Below are positions 9,279 to 17,652 of a DNA stretch of 64,000 bases, piece by piece. The notes below the pieces were generated by a model, which saw only the letters and a program-made list of their open reading frames with translations, was not told the DNA's origin and ran no database searches. The translations under genes were made by a program, and so were the position numbers. Numbering within the stretch: the stretch's first letter is position 1; the number at the start of each line of letters is the position of its first letter. This DNA is from an uncultured Collinsella sp. (lineage in GTDB: Bacteria; Actinomycetota; Coriobacteriia; Coriobacteriales; Coriobacteriaceae), in assembly GCA_900541675.1 (NCBI GenBank), contig UQKU01000009.1, forward strand, positions 6,436 to 70,435. Direction: 5' to 3'.

Positions 9279-10298
9279 TTATAAAACGATACCGTCCATA
9301 GAATTGGCAACGTCCTGGACAAGCCCGGCGCGCACGGCCTGGGCCGCGGCAAGCGTACCGTTCTTGACGGCCTCGACCGACGTGGCACCGTGGCCGATCA
9401 ACACGACGCCGCGCAGGCCCAGCAGAATCGCGCCGCCCTTGGCGTCGCCCGAAAGCTTGGCCTTAATCTGGCGCATCTGCTTTTTGATGAGCAGCGCGGC
9501 GATCTTGGTGCCGAGCGAAGACATAAAGGCACCCTTGAGCTCCTGCAGCAAAAACTTGGCAGCGCCCTCGGTGGCCTTGAGCGCAATATTGCCCGACATA
9601 CCGTCGGCGACCACGACGTCAAAATTGCCCGACGTAAGATCGGTGCCCTCGCAGTTGCCCACAAAGCCGGGAACCGCGGCCTTCATGGCCGGGAAGCACG
9701 CCTTGGTAAAGTTGGAGCCCTTCTCGTCCTCGGTGCCGTTGGCAAGCAGGCCCACACGCGGATGCTCAATGTCCAAAACCACGCGGGCATAGGCAGCACC
9801 CATCTGGGCGAAACGCACCATGTCGTCCACCGTGACATCGGGATTGGCGCCCATATCGCACAGCACCGTCAGGCCGCCGGCGCGATTAGGCAGTGCGTTA
9901 GTCAGGCACGGACGGACCGGCTGCTTCTTGCCCTCCGCCAAATACCTAAACGGCGTGACGTAGGCCGTGGCGGCAGCGGTCATGGCACCGGTCGAGCCGG
10001 CCGAGAAAAACGCGTCCGCATTGCCCTTCTTAATGGCACGGCATGCAAGCACGATCGAGGACTTGCGCTTAGTCATCACGGCGCGGATGGGATCGTCCTC
10101 CATGCTGATGACGTCGGGGGCCTCCAAGGCCTCCACGCGGGCATGCGCCGCTGCAAAGGGGTTGACGATTTCAGCGGGACCGACGGCCAAGACCTCAATC
10201 TCGGGATCTGCCGCAAGCGCAGCCTCGATACCGTCGAGGACAACCTGGGGCCTCTCGTCTCCGCCCACAACGTCTACACAAACGCGAACGTTACTCAT
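9279..10298 (-). CDS. plsX: Phosphate acyltransferase PlsX
   Basis: Makes acyl-phosphate from acyl-ACP for the PlsY route of phosphatidic acid synthesis. 339 residues beginning MSNVRVCVDVVGGDERPQVV; family segments include ADAFFSAGSTGAM, ANPDVTVDDMVRFAQMG and DVVVADGMSGNIALKATEG. Next to rpmF and acpP, a conserved bacterial arrangement. Confidence 0.96.
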   Translation of the reverse strand: MSNVRVCVDVVGGDERPQVVLDGIEAALAADPEIEVLAVGPAEIVNPFAAAHARVEALEAPDVISMEDDPIRAVMTKRKSSIVLACRAIKKGNADAFFSAGSTGAMTAAATAYVTPFRYLAEGKKQPVRPCLTNALPNRAGGLTVLCDMGANPDVTVDDMVRFAQMGAAYARVVLDIEHPRVGLLANGTEDEKGSNFTKACFPAMKAAVPGFVGNCEGTDLTSGNFDVVVADGMSGNIALKATEGAAKFLLQELKGAFMSSLGTKIAALLIKKQMRQIKAKLSGDAKGGAILLGLRGVVLIGHGATSVEAVKNGTLAAAQAVRAGLVQDVANSMDGIVL

Positions 10299-10319
10299 TT
10301 CATATGCTCCTTATACAAA

Positions 10320-10346
10320 AATGGCCGACTCATTGAGCCGGCCATT
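10320..10346 (-). terminator. Hairpin with T run between rpmF and plsX
   Basis: Inverted repeat AATGGCCG/CGGCCATT (10320-10327, 10339-10346). Read on the minus strand it ends in ATTTTTG, just before the plsX ribosome site. Inside an apparent operon it would act as a partial terminator or attenuator. Confidence 0.5.
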
Positions 10347-10386
10347 GTGGTTCCAGTTGGAACGGCATCGTATCCAGAGTATACAG

Positions 10387-10566
10387 TTACTCGGTAACGA
10401 TAACCTCGCGGTCCTTGTAGAAACCGCAGCTGGGGCACACGTGGTGCGGGAGCTTAACAGCGCCGCAACGGGGGCACGTGGACTGAGCCGCAGCCGAGAT
10501 CTTCATGTTGGCGGAACGACGGGTATGGGTGCGGATACGACCCTGCTTTTGTTTAGGTACGGGCAT
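10387..10566 (-). CDS. rpmF: 50S ribosomal protein L32
   Basis: A 59-residue gene read directly from the minus strand. It begins MPVPKQKQGRIRTHTRRS, contains the four-cysteine zinc ribbon CPRCGAVKLP and CPSCGFYKDRE, and ends VIVTE followed by TAA. This is the zinc-binding (C+) form of L32. Position between the DUF177 gene and plsX is the conserved one. Confidence 0.95.
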   Translation of the reverse strand: MPVPKQKQGRIRTHTRRSANMKISAAAQSTCPRCGAVKLPHHVCPSCGFYKDREVIVTE

Positions 10567-10630
10567 AGTGACCTTCCTTATGAACTATCCAGTGTGGCGA
10601 TTACGCGCAAGTAGCGATACTACCACAGTT

Positions 10631-11185
10631 TTACTCGTCAAGCTTGAGATTCTTTAATGCTGCAAATGGATTTTCCGTGGCAGCGGCCCATTCGGCCTCC
10701 GCCTTGGCGGCGCACTCACATTGCTCGACGTTGAGATTGTTGCCGCAGGTGGGGCAAAGGCCGCGGCAATCGGGCTTGCACAGGACAACGAACGGCGTGT
10801 CCATGACGACCGCGTCGTTGATGGGCTCACCCAGATCGACGATGCGATCCTCGCCCAGCAACTCGTAGCCGTCTTCGTAGGCCTCGGGGTCCTCGGGCTC
10901 CTCAAAGAGGTAGAACTCCTCGATCTCGCCTGCGATATCAAACGAGGCGGGCTCCAGGCAGCGATCGCACTCGCCGGTGGCGTGAGCGCGGACCATGCCC
11001 GAAAGCAGAACACCGGTACCGGCGTTGGTAAAGACCACGTCGTAGGCAATGCCGTCCTGCAGCTGGTACTCCTTCTCGCCCACTGTGTAGGTGGCGACAT
11101 CGACCTTGCCGGTCAGCGGGTATGAGTCTCCGGGAAACTCGAGCTGCTCGGAAAGATCGACGGTTACGCTCGGGAACTCGGCCAT
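10631..11185 (-). CDS. DUF177 (YceD-type) protein
   Basis: 184 residues starting MAEFPSVTVDLSEQLEFPG. The C-terminal half has the family cysteines CDRCLEP and CRGLCPTCGNNLN, probably a zinc site. DUF177 proteins almost always precede rpmF; bacterial YceD has been linked to 23S rRNA or ribosome assembly and the plant homologue is required for 23S rRNA accumulation. The ATG overlaps the upstream stop (TAATG), which decides the start over an in-frame extension to 11236. Confidence 0.88.
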   Translation of the reverse strand: MAEFPSVTVDLSEQLEFPGDSYPLTGKVDVATYTVGEKEYQLQDGIAYDVVFTNAGTGVLLSGMVRAHATGECDRCLEPASFDIAGEIEEFYLFEEPEDPEAYEDGYELLGEDRIVDLGEPINDAVVMDTPFVVLCKPDCRGLCPTCGNNLNVEQCECAAKAEAEWAAATENPFAALKNLKLDE

Positions 11186-11682
11186 TACCACTGACCGTTC
11201 TGCTGGGCGGCGCCCTCGGTGAGCTGCTGACGGCAACGGGTGACGGTGCCGGTCAGACTCTTAAGGTTCTCCTCGAGGTGCGTAAAGACCTGCTCGGCGT
11301 AATCCTCGGCGGCATAGCGCGTCTCGCGCTCGTACTGCTGGGCACGGTCGCGGATGTCGTCGGCCTGCTGCTGCGCTAGGCGGACAATTTCCTGCTCACC
11401 GGCAATGGTGAGGGCCTGCTGCTGAGCATCGGCAATGATGGAATCGGCCTGAGCGGCGGCGGAAGCCATAAGCTCCTCGCGCTCTTTGAGGATACGGCGG
11501 GACTTCTGCCACTCCTCGGGATAGCTCATGCGGATCTCATCGAGGATGTTAAAGAAGACGTCGGCGTCGATAACCTTCATCTGGGCGTTCTTGCCGAACG
11601 GCGTCTTAGCCTCTTCGATGAGCCCCTCGAGCTCGTCGACAAGACTCACGATCCTGTCGCCAGGAAAATTCTCGCCCGGCAT
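11185..11682 (-). CDS. Coiled-coil protein of unknown function between coaD and DUF177
   Basis: 165 residues from MPGENFPGDRIVSLVDELEG, behind an AGGAGA site. Mostly charged and helical; residues about 75-140 (ERETRYAAEDYAEQVFTHLE and neighbours) look like an alanine/glutamine-rich coiled coil. It resembles short DivIVA- or ATP-synthase-b-like helical proteins only in composition. It has no membrane segment. Conserved placement in the operon suggests a cell-envelope or division-linked helper, but this is a guess. Confidence 0.75.
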   Translation of the reverse strand: MPGENFPGDRIVSLVDELEGLIEEAKTPFGKNAQMKVIDADVFFNILDEIRMSYPEEWQKSRRILKEREELMASAAAQADSIIADAQQQALTIAGEQEIVRLAQQQADDIRDRAQQYERETRYAAEDYAEQVFTHLEENLKSLTGTVTRCRQQLTEGAAQQNGQW

Positions 11683-11750
11683 CCGGTCTCCTTTCATAGG
11701 TAACATATCATCGTGTTAGTTTACCACATGCCACCAGGCAATAAAAAACG

Positions 11751-12248
11751 TCACGAAAAGCGATGTTTGAGTGCTTCGACCACGTTGGGCGGCACAAACG
11801 TCGACACGTCGCTGCCAAGCGACGCAATCTGGCGCACCACCGAGCTCGAGATGTACCCGTACTGTGGAGCACTCATGACAAAGATGGACTCCAGCTCGCT
11901 ATCCAGGCGATAGTTGAGGTCGGCCTGCTGCAACTCGTACTCAAAGTCGGTCATGGCGCGCAGACCCTTAACGACGGCACCAGCCCTCTGTTCACGTGCA
12001 AAGTCGACCAGCAGGCCGGTGAAAGGCAGTACCTCGACGCCGTCCAAATCACCGAGGGCCTCGCGGGCCAGCGCCACACGCTCGTCGAGCATAAAGGTGG
12101 TACCCACGCCGTTTTTACCCTGCGATTCGGCCACGGCGACGATCACGCTGGGAAAGATACGGCGAGCTCGGCGGATCACGTCGATATGGCCAAAGGTGAT
12201 GGGATCGAAGGTGCCCGGGACGATTACGCGGTTGATGGTGTCATTCAT
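11751..12248 (-). CDS. coaD: Phosphopantetheine adenylyltransferase
   Basis: Penultimate step of CoA synthesis (4'-phosphopantetheine plus ATP to dephospho-CoA). 165 residues starting MNDTINRVIVPGTFDPITFGH, with the nucleotidyltransferase TxGH site, and the C-terminal ISSSVVRQIA motif. The start is fixed by family alignment: the frame is open to 12500, but that part lies inside rsmD in another frame. Overlaps rsmD by 8 bases. Confidence 0.96.
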   Translation of the reverse strand: MNDTINRVIVPGTFDPITFGHIDVIRRARRIFPSVIVAVAESQGKNGVGTTFMLDERVALAREALGDLDGVEVLPFTGLLVDFAREQRAGAVVKGLRAMTDFEYELQQADLNYRLDSELESIFVMSAPQYGYISSSVVRQIASLGSDVSTFVPPNVVEALKHRFS

Positions 12249-12885
12249 GGGTGTCCTCCGAAGGCACATCCTCGTCATTTTCGTTCTCGTCAGCATGGTC
12301 GTTCTCGTCCTCGGCCACCGAGCGCAGCAAGTCAACCGAGGTAATGCCGTAGCGCTTCTCTCGCACGGTCTTAAAACAAGCCGGATGAGCACCTGCATCG
12401 GCTGCGGCATGCTCAAAAAGGGCAAAGGCCCCGGGCGCCAGCAGTCCCTGCTGGGAAAGATTTTGCAGCAGCTCCTCGACCGGCTCGGCGCCAAAGGCAT
12501 AGGGCGGGTCGAGCAAGATCAGGTCAAAGGGACCACCCGGCACACGGCCGCGCGAGGCGCTCGCCAACACATCGCCGGTAACGACACGCCAACGCGAGCG
12601 GTCGCGGCACAGCGACTCGATATTCTTGGTGATCAGACGGGCGGCATTGCGATCGATCTCGAACGTGGTGAGCGAGCGGGCGCCACGCGAGAGCATCTCG
12701 ATTCCCAGGGCGCCGGAGCCGCCAAAGGCGTCCAGCACGCGGACCTCGTCCAGATCGAAGTCGAACGCCGACATGACCATGGACGCGCATGCCTCGCGCA
12801 CGCGATCGGTCGTGGGACGGGTGACATCGCGCCCACGCGGCTCTTCGATCTTGCGGCCGCGCCATTCACCGCCGATGATTCTCAT
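12241..12885 (-). CDS. rsmD: 16S rRNA (guanine-966 N2) methyltransferase
   Basis: SAM-dependent methyltransferase of the small-subunit rRNA. 214 residues: N-terminal MRIIGGEWRGRKIEEPRG, SAM-binding DAFGGSGALGIE, and catalytic DPPY in LILLDPPYAFG. The last about 15 residues are Asp/Glu/Asn/His-rich. Overlaps recG by 4 bases (ATGA) and coaD by 8, so tightly coupled. Confidence 0.95.
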   Translation of the reverse strand: MRIIGGEWRGRKIEEPRGRDVTRPTTDRVREACASMVMSAFDFDLDEVRVLDAFGGSGALGIEMLSRGARSLTTFEIDRNAARLITKNIESLCRDRSRWRVVTGDVLASASRGRVPGGPFDLILLDPPYAFGAEPVEELLQNLSQQGLLAPGAFALFEHAAADAGAHPACFKTVREKRYGITSVDLLRSVAEDENDHADENENDEDVPSEDTHE

Positions 12886-15059
12886 CCTCCGCTGACCTCC
12901 TTAAAGATATGTCGATAACGCATGGCGACCGCGTCGCGCAAGGGGCGCGTCGCCACGGAGTCAAGGTTGCAAGCATACCGCAAGAGCTCGACCGCGTCCA
13001 AATGGGCCCATTCGATAAGATCCTCGTCGGCGTCCAGGTCCACAAAGCGCAGGGTCACGCCGCCGTGCTGGCGGTAGCCCAGAATCTCGCCCTCGTGGCG
13101 CAGGCGCAGGTCCATCTGGGCGAGCGCAAAGCCGTCAGAGGTCTTTTCGAGCGACTGGAGACGGTCTTGTGCCGCCGACGCGCCACCGTTGCCCTTGGAG
13201 TGCGTCATGACCAGGCAAGTGCCCGACACGCTGCCGCGGCCCACGCGGCCGCGCAGCTGGTGCAGGGCCGCCAAGCCAAAGCGCTCACCGTTCTCGATGA
13301 CCATGACGGTGGCGTTGGGCACGTCGACGCCTACCTCGACCACCGTGGTCGAGACGAGCACGTCGATCTCACCGCGCTTGAAGGCATCGATCACGCGGTC
13401 CTTCTCCCCCGCCGGCATGCGGCCATGAAGGCGCTCAATGGTAAGTCCCGGCAGGGCCAGACGCAGTCGGTCGAGCTCGGTTGCCGTATCGTGCAGCGGT
13501 ACAGGCACGGTCACGCGGCCCTCGTCGTCGCGGGCGATACCGGGTACGTCTTCCAGCTCATCGGCCGAGTCACTCGGCTCCACAAGCGGGCAGATCACGT
13601 AAGCCTGCTGGCCCTTTTCATACGCCTCGCGGATGGCACCGTAGGCCAAATCGCGGCTCGACTCGGTGAGCACGCGCGTCGTAACGCCCGCCCCCGGAAC
13701 AGGTCGACGGCGGATGATGCTCGTGTCCAGGTCGCCGTAGACCGAGAGCGCCAACGTGCGCGGGATCGGCGTGGCCGTCATAACGAGAAGGTCGGCACCC
13801 GGGCCCTTGGCACGCAGAGCATTGCGCTGGCCCACACCAAAGCGGTGCTGCTCGTCGATGACGACAAGCGACAGATGCTTAAACGCCACGTTGTCCGAAA
13901 GGACCGCGTGGGTTCCAAAGAGGACGTCGAGCTCGCCCGATTCCAGCTGCGCATGAATCTGTTCACGCTCGGCCGCCGGCGTGGCGCCCGTCAGGAGCGC
14001 CCAGGTCATGCCAGCCTGCGAGAGCAAGGGGCCGGTCTTATCGGCATATTGACGCGCCAGCACGCCCGTAGGCGCCATAACGCAGGACTGAGTTCCCGAA
14101 TCGGCCGCGACGGCCAGCGCGCAAGCGGCGACGGCCGTCTTGCCGGTACCGACGTCGCCCAGTAGCAGGCGGTTCATCACGCGCCCGCCATCGCACATAT
14201 CGTGCAGGATGTCTTGGAACGCGGCCTCCTGCTCGTCGCTCAGCGAAAACGGCAGGGCCTGCCTAAGCGCGACCAAGTGCTCGCCCGCGGCGTGGGCGTA
14301 GGGAACCACCTCGACCAAGCCGCCATCGTTGCGCAGACGCAGCGCGAGCTGCAAGCAGAGACACTCCTCGTAGGCAAGACGCCGGCGCGCGATATCGCGC
14401 TCGGCCATACTCGAAGGAAAGTGGATCGAGCGCAACGCACGGGCATTGCTCATCAGCCGGCGCTTGACGCGTAAGCGCGCAGGAATCGGGTCGAAGGGAT
14501 TACTGACGACCTCGAGCGCGCCGCTCACGATGCGGCGCATCCACGCCTGGCTCACGCCATCGCTCACGTAATGGACCGGCAGGATAGTGCCCGCGGCGCG
14601 CCCGTCCTCGAGCTTTTCGAAATGCGGCGAGGCCATCTGCTTAAAGCCGTAGGCAAACTCGACCTTACCCATCACGGCCAGGCGGTCGCCCTGCTTAAAC
14701 TGCTGGGCAATCCAGGGCTGACGGAAAAAGGCGACTTGCAGCACGCCCGTCTCGTCCACCAGCGAGACCTCGGTCACCTGCATACGCGGACGGGGCTGCT
14801 TTTGAACGATACGATCGACCGTGGCGACTATCGTGCACACAGTACCGATGGGAGCCATCTCGATGGACCAGGAGCGCGTAAAGTCGAGATATCGATGAGG
14901 GATATGGAGAAGGAGGTCCCCCACCGTCCGAATTCCCAGACGGCGAAGGGCCTCCTCACGTTTACCCGAAACATATTTGAGTCGCGCGATATCCTCGTCG
15001 AGCGCATTGCTCTGGGCAAAGCGCTCCGAGACGCGCGGCACGGAGCACAGCTCGGACAT
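12882..15059 (-). CDS. recG: ATP-dependent DNA helicase RecG
   Basis: Branch-migration helicase that rescues stalled forks. 725 residues. N-terminal OB/wedge domain (TVGDLLLHIPHRYLDFTRS), Walker A LLLGDVGTGKTAVAACAL, DEQH box VVIDEQHRFGVGQR, motif III MTATPIPRTLAL and motif VI QLRGRVGRGSVSGTC. Start at MSELCSVPRV, 10 bases after the fakA stop. Confidence 0.96.
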   Translation of the reverse strand: MSELCSVPRVSERFAQSNALDEDIARLKYVSGKREEALRRLGIRTVGDLLLHIPHRYLDFTRSWSIEMAPIGTVCTIVATVDRIVQKQPRPRMQVTEVSLVDETGVLQVAFFRQPWIAQQFKQGDRLAVMGKVEFAYGFKQMASPHFEKLEDGRAAGTILPVHYVSDGVSQAWMRRIVSGALEVVSNPFDPIPARLRVKRRLMSNARALRSIHFPSSMAERDIARRRLAYEECLCLQLALRLRNDGGLVEVVPYAHAAGEHLVALRQALPFSLSDEQEAAFQDILHDMCDGGRVMNRLLLGDVGTGKTAVAACALAVAADSGTQSCVMAPTGVLARQYADKTGPLLSQAGMTWALLTGATPAAEREQIHAQLESGELDVLFGTHAVLSDNVAFKHLSLVVIDEQHRFGVGQRNALRAKGPGADLLVMTATPIPRTLALSVYGDLDTSIIRRRPVPGAGVTTRVLTESSRDLAYGAIREAYEKGQQAYVICPLVEPSDSADELEDVPGIARDDEGRVTVPVPLHDTATELDRLRLALPGLTIERLHGRMPAGEKDRVIDAFKRGEIDVLVSTTVVEVGVDVPNATVMVIENGERFGLAALHQLRGRVGRGSVSGTCLVMTHSKGNGGASAAQDRLQSLEKTSDGFALAQMDLRLRHEGEILGYRQHGGVTLRFVDLDADEDLIEWAHLDAVELLRYACNLDSVATRPLRDAVAMRYRHIFKEVSGG

Positions 15060-15069
15060 GGGCAGATGC

Positions 15070-16731
15070 CTACTCGATCGAGAAGATCACGGGATAGAGC
15101 GGCTGCTCGCCACGATGGGCGTCAATCTCCAAGTCGGGCTGAGCCTCCTCAATGGCGTCGACGATCTCCTGGAAGGCCTCATCGGACAGCTCCTCGCCGG
15201 CCAGAATCGTCAGCGCGTCGCCCTCCTCTTCCTCCTGCATGCGGTTGATGCAGTCGAGCGTGACCTGCTTCACATCGGAGCCGACCACGTCGATGGAGCC
15301 GGCAATGATACCCATGACGTCACCGGAGTGAATCGGAGAGCCGTCAGAGGCGCTGGAATCGCGCACGGCACGGGTGACCTCGCCATCGCGAACCTCGCTG
15401 ATGGCGTCAACCATAGCGGCAACGGCGTCCTCGAGCTCGGAATCGGGCAGGACCGCGAACAGCGCGGAGAACGCCTGCGGGACGGTCTTGGTGGGAACGA
15501 CGGCGACCTTCTTGTCGGTGCAGGCAGAAGCGGCGGCCTCGGCAGCCATGCGGATGTTGCCGTTATTGGGCAGGATGATGACCGAGGTCGCGTTGACCTG
15601 GTCCACCGCGCCCAGCAGGTCGGCGGTCGAGGGGTTCATGGTCTGGCCACCCGAGACGATCACGTCAACGCCGAGGGACTTGAGGATGTCGGCCTCGCCC
15701 GAACCAGCAGCAACGGCGACAAAGCCCAACGCCTTAGCGGGCTCGGCAGCCTTCTCCTGGTCCTCATGAATCTTGGCGGTACGGTCGTGGGCCTCCATCT
15801 CCATGTTGTGGATAAAGACCTCGTAGATCTGACCAAGCTGCAGCATGTGCTCGAGCACCAGGTTGGGGGTGTTGGAGTGCACGTGAATCTTGTAGTCGGG
15901 GTAGGCACCCACGAGCAGCTCGCAGTCGCCCATGGAACCCAGGAACTTAAGGCACTCATCCTCATCAAAGGGAGCGTCGGCCTTAAAGAGGAACTCGTTG
16001 CAGTAGCGGAACTCCGAGCCCTCCCAGTCGTCGTTAGCCTCAATCTCAACGCGACCAAGGGCCGCGTCACGGGCAGAGCCAGCGGAATCAAACGTGGCGG
16101 AGAAATCCTCGACAACGGTGCTGCGACCAAGCGCGGCGGCAACAAAGTTCTCAAGGAAGATGGCAAAGCCAAAGGCGCCGGAGTCGACCACGCCGTTCTC
16201 TTTCAGAACGGGCAGCAGATCGGGCGTGCGGGCGACGGACTGATAGGCCTCGACGACGATAGCATCGAGCGCGTCCTCGGCCGAGAACTTCTTCTTTTCG
16301 CACTCGTCGGCCTTAGTCGAGACATCACGCAGCACCGTGAGAATCGTACCCTCGATGGGCTTGCGGACGGCCTGGAAGGCGACCTTGACGGCGCGACGAA
16401 AGGCGAAGGCGATGTTGACAGACGTGATGGGCTCGTCGGCAGAGACGAGGCCCTCGGCCACGCCGCGTAGAATCTGCGAGGTGATGACGCCGGAGTTGCC
16501 GCGGGCACCCATCAGGGAGCCGTGGGTGATGGCGCCGGCGATGGCCTCCATATCGGCATCGGCGGGAAGGGCGGAAAGCTCCTTGGTCACCGAGGCGAGC
16601 GTGAGTGACATGTTGGTGCCGGTATCGCCGTCGGGTACGGGGAAGACGTTGAGCTTGTTGATCTCCTCGGCCTTGTCGGAAACGGCAGCCGCAGCGATCG
16701 GAAAACAGGTGCGAATGGTCTTTGCAATCAT
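15070..16731 (-). CDS. fakA: DAK2/DhaL-domain fatty acid kinase (FakA/YloV)
   Basis: ATP-binding subunit that phosphorylates fatty acids held by a FakB/DegV partner, feeding the PlsX/PlsY pathway. 553 residues. The N-terminal DhaL domain has the Mg-ATP motif VFPVPDGDTGTNMSLTL (about 29-45) and GSLMGARGNSGVITSQIL; the middle and C-terminal domain matches the YloV-type extension (SGGQTMNPSTADLL, PNNGNIRMAAE). Follows the Asp23 gene, a very common pair. FakB is not in the window. Confidence 0.93.
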   Translation of the reverse strand: MIAKTIRTCFPIAAAAVSDKAEEINKLNVFPVPDGDTGTNMSLTLASVTKELSALPADADMEAIAGAITHGSLMGARGNSGVITSQILRGVAEGLVSADEPITSVNIAFAFRRAVKVAFQAVRKPIEGTILTVLRDVSTKADECEKKKFSAEDALDAIVVEAYQSVARTPDLLPVLKENGVVDSGAFGFAIFLENFVAAALGRSTVVEDFSATFDSAGSARDAALGRVEIEANDDWEGSEFRYCNEFLFKADAPFDEDECLKFLGSMGDCELLVGAYPDYKIHVHSNTPNLVLEHMLQLGQIYEVFIHNMEMEAHDRTAKIHEDQEKAAEPAKALGFVAVAAGSGEADILKSLGVDVIVSGGQTMNPSTADLLGAVDQVNATSVIILPNNGNIRMAAEAAASACTDKKVAVVPTKTVPQAFSALFAVLPDSELEDAVAAMVDAISEVRDGEVTRAVRDSSASDGSPIHSGDVMGIIAGSIDVVGSDVKQVTLDCINRMQEEEEGDALTILAGEELSDEAFQEIVDAIEEAQPDLEIDAHRGEQPLYPVIFSIE

Positions 16732-16758
16732 GGGTATTTGAATCTCCGTTTTCGGATG

Positions 16759-17115
16759 CTAGTTCAGACGGCTCTTGAGCGCGTCGATGTGGATGCCGAT
16801 CTTAAGGCTGGCAGGATCGATCTGGGCGATCTCCTGCAGGGTAAAGGCAACGGAGCTCGAAAGATTGTGGCAGACGGACTTCATGTTGACGCCGTTCTCG
16901 AGCACGACGTGAAGATCGACCGTAAGGCCGTTCTCGTCGGCGGAGACAAGCACGCCCTTGCGAAGGCGCTGACCGGCAAGCAGGCGCACGCTCTCGGCGC
17001 CCTGGAGCTGCTCGGCCATACCGACGACGCCATAACACGTCATCGCGGCATAACCGGCAATATCGGCAATAACGTCGTTCGAGACGCTCAGGCTGCCGTT
17101 AATGGTCTCAGACAC
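16759..17115 (-). CDS. Asp23/Gls24 family envelope stress protein
   Basis: 118 residues. The start is a GTG (VSETINGSLSV) at 17115 behind AAGGAGA; the frame also extends to an upstream ATG at 17148 without a comparable site. The Asp23 fold is visible as VIADIAGYAAMTCYGVVGM and the later DLHVVLENGVNMKSVCHNL. Asp23 proteins associate with the membrane and respond to alkaline or envelope stress. First gene of the long cluster that ends at ffh. Confidence 0.9.
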   Translation of the reverse strand: MSETINGSLSVSNDVIADIAGYAAMTCYGVVGMAEQLQGAESVRLLAGQRLRKGVLVSADENGLTVDLHVVLENGVNMKSVCHNLSSSVAFTLQEIAQIDPASLKIGIHIDALKSRLN

Positions 17116-17273
17116 AAGAATCTCCTTATCCGGTGCTCGCGGCACCATCTCGTGGGAGCAATCATTGCAATATTCTACAACGAGCGCGCCATGTTGAGGT
17201 GGTGGGTCGCGGGATTACATCCTCGACACGAAATGTTGATACGGCAACGTTCGCGCCTGGCGATCGCGATATG

Positions 17274-17302
17274 AAAAAACCCGCCGCATAGCGACGGGTT
17301 TT
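17274..17302 (-). terminator. Intrinsic terminator after the tRNA-Asn pair
   Basis: Stem of 11 pairs with one mismatch (arms 17276-17287 and 17291-17302). On the minus strand it reads into GGGTTTTTTCAT, a good T run. It separates the tRNA transcript from the Asp23-led operon. Confidence 0.8.
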
Positions 17303-17308
17303 ACAAGC

Positions 17309-17383
17309 TGGCTCCCCGGGTAGGACTCGAACCTACAACAGCGCGGTTAACAGCCGCGTGCTCTACCATTGAGCTACCGAGGA
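17309..17383 (-). tRNA. tRNA-Asn (GTT), copy 1
   Basis: 75 bases including an encoded CCA end. Acceptor TCCTCGG pairs with CCGGGGA; D arm AGCTCAATGGTAGAGC; anticodon loop CTGTTAACC (anticodon GTT); T arm GTAGGTTCGAGTCCTAC. Identical to the copy at 17417. Confidence 0.97.
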
Positions 17384-17416
17384 ATTTAAAGCCCAACGGA
17401 AAGGGCTGAGAAATTC

Positions 17417-17491
17417 TGGCTCCCCGGGTAGGACTCGAACCTACAACAGCGCGGTTAACAGCCGCGTGCTCTACCATTGAGCTACCGAGGA
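17417..17491 (-). tRNA. tRNA-Asn (GTT), copy 2
   Basis: Identical 75-base sequence to the copy at 17309, shifted by 108 bases, with the same cloverleaf and encoded CCA. The 33-base spacer between the copies carries a short AGCCC/GGGCT hairpin. Confidence 0.97.
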
Positions 17492-17609
17492 ATAGGTGCG
17501 TGCTCTCAAGCAACGAAGTTTATTATACGAACGAATCAGCTCAGGGCAAGAACTTTTTTGAGAATTTTTCCAACCTAGTCGTTTAAGAACGTCCCCAACA
17601 ACTACATGA

Positions 17610-17643
17610 AAGCGCCCTCAAGCGGATGTACTTGAGGGCGCTT
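17610..17643 (-). terminator. Terminator hairpin after rpoD
   Basis: Perfect 13-bp stem (arms 17610-17622 and 17631-17643) 9 bases beyond the rpoD stop. No long T run follows on the minus strand, but place and strength fit a terminator for the rimP-rpoD cluster. Confidence 0.7.
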
Positions 17644-17652
17644 CTTGCTTGA

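Noticed and set aside
17309..17491. tRNA-Asn pair as an integration site
   Set aside because: No integrase or duplicated tRNA 3' end is associated; both copies are complete and flanked by core genes.
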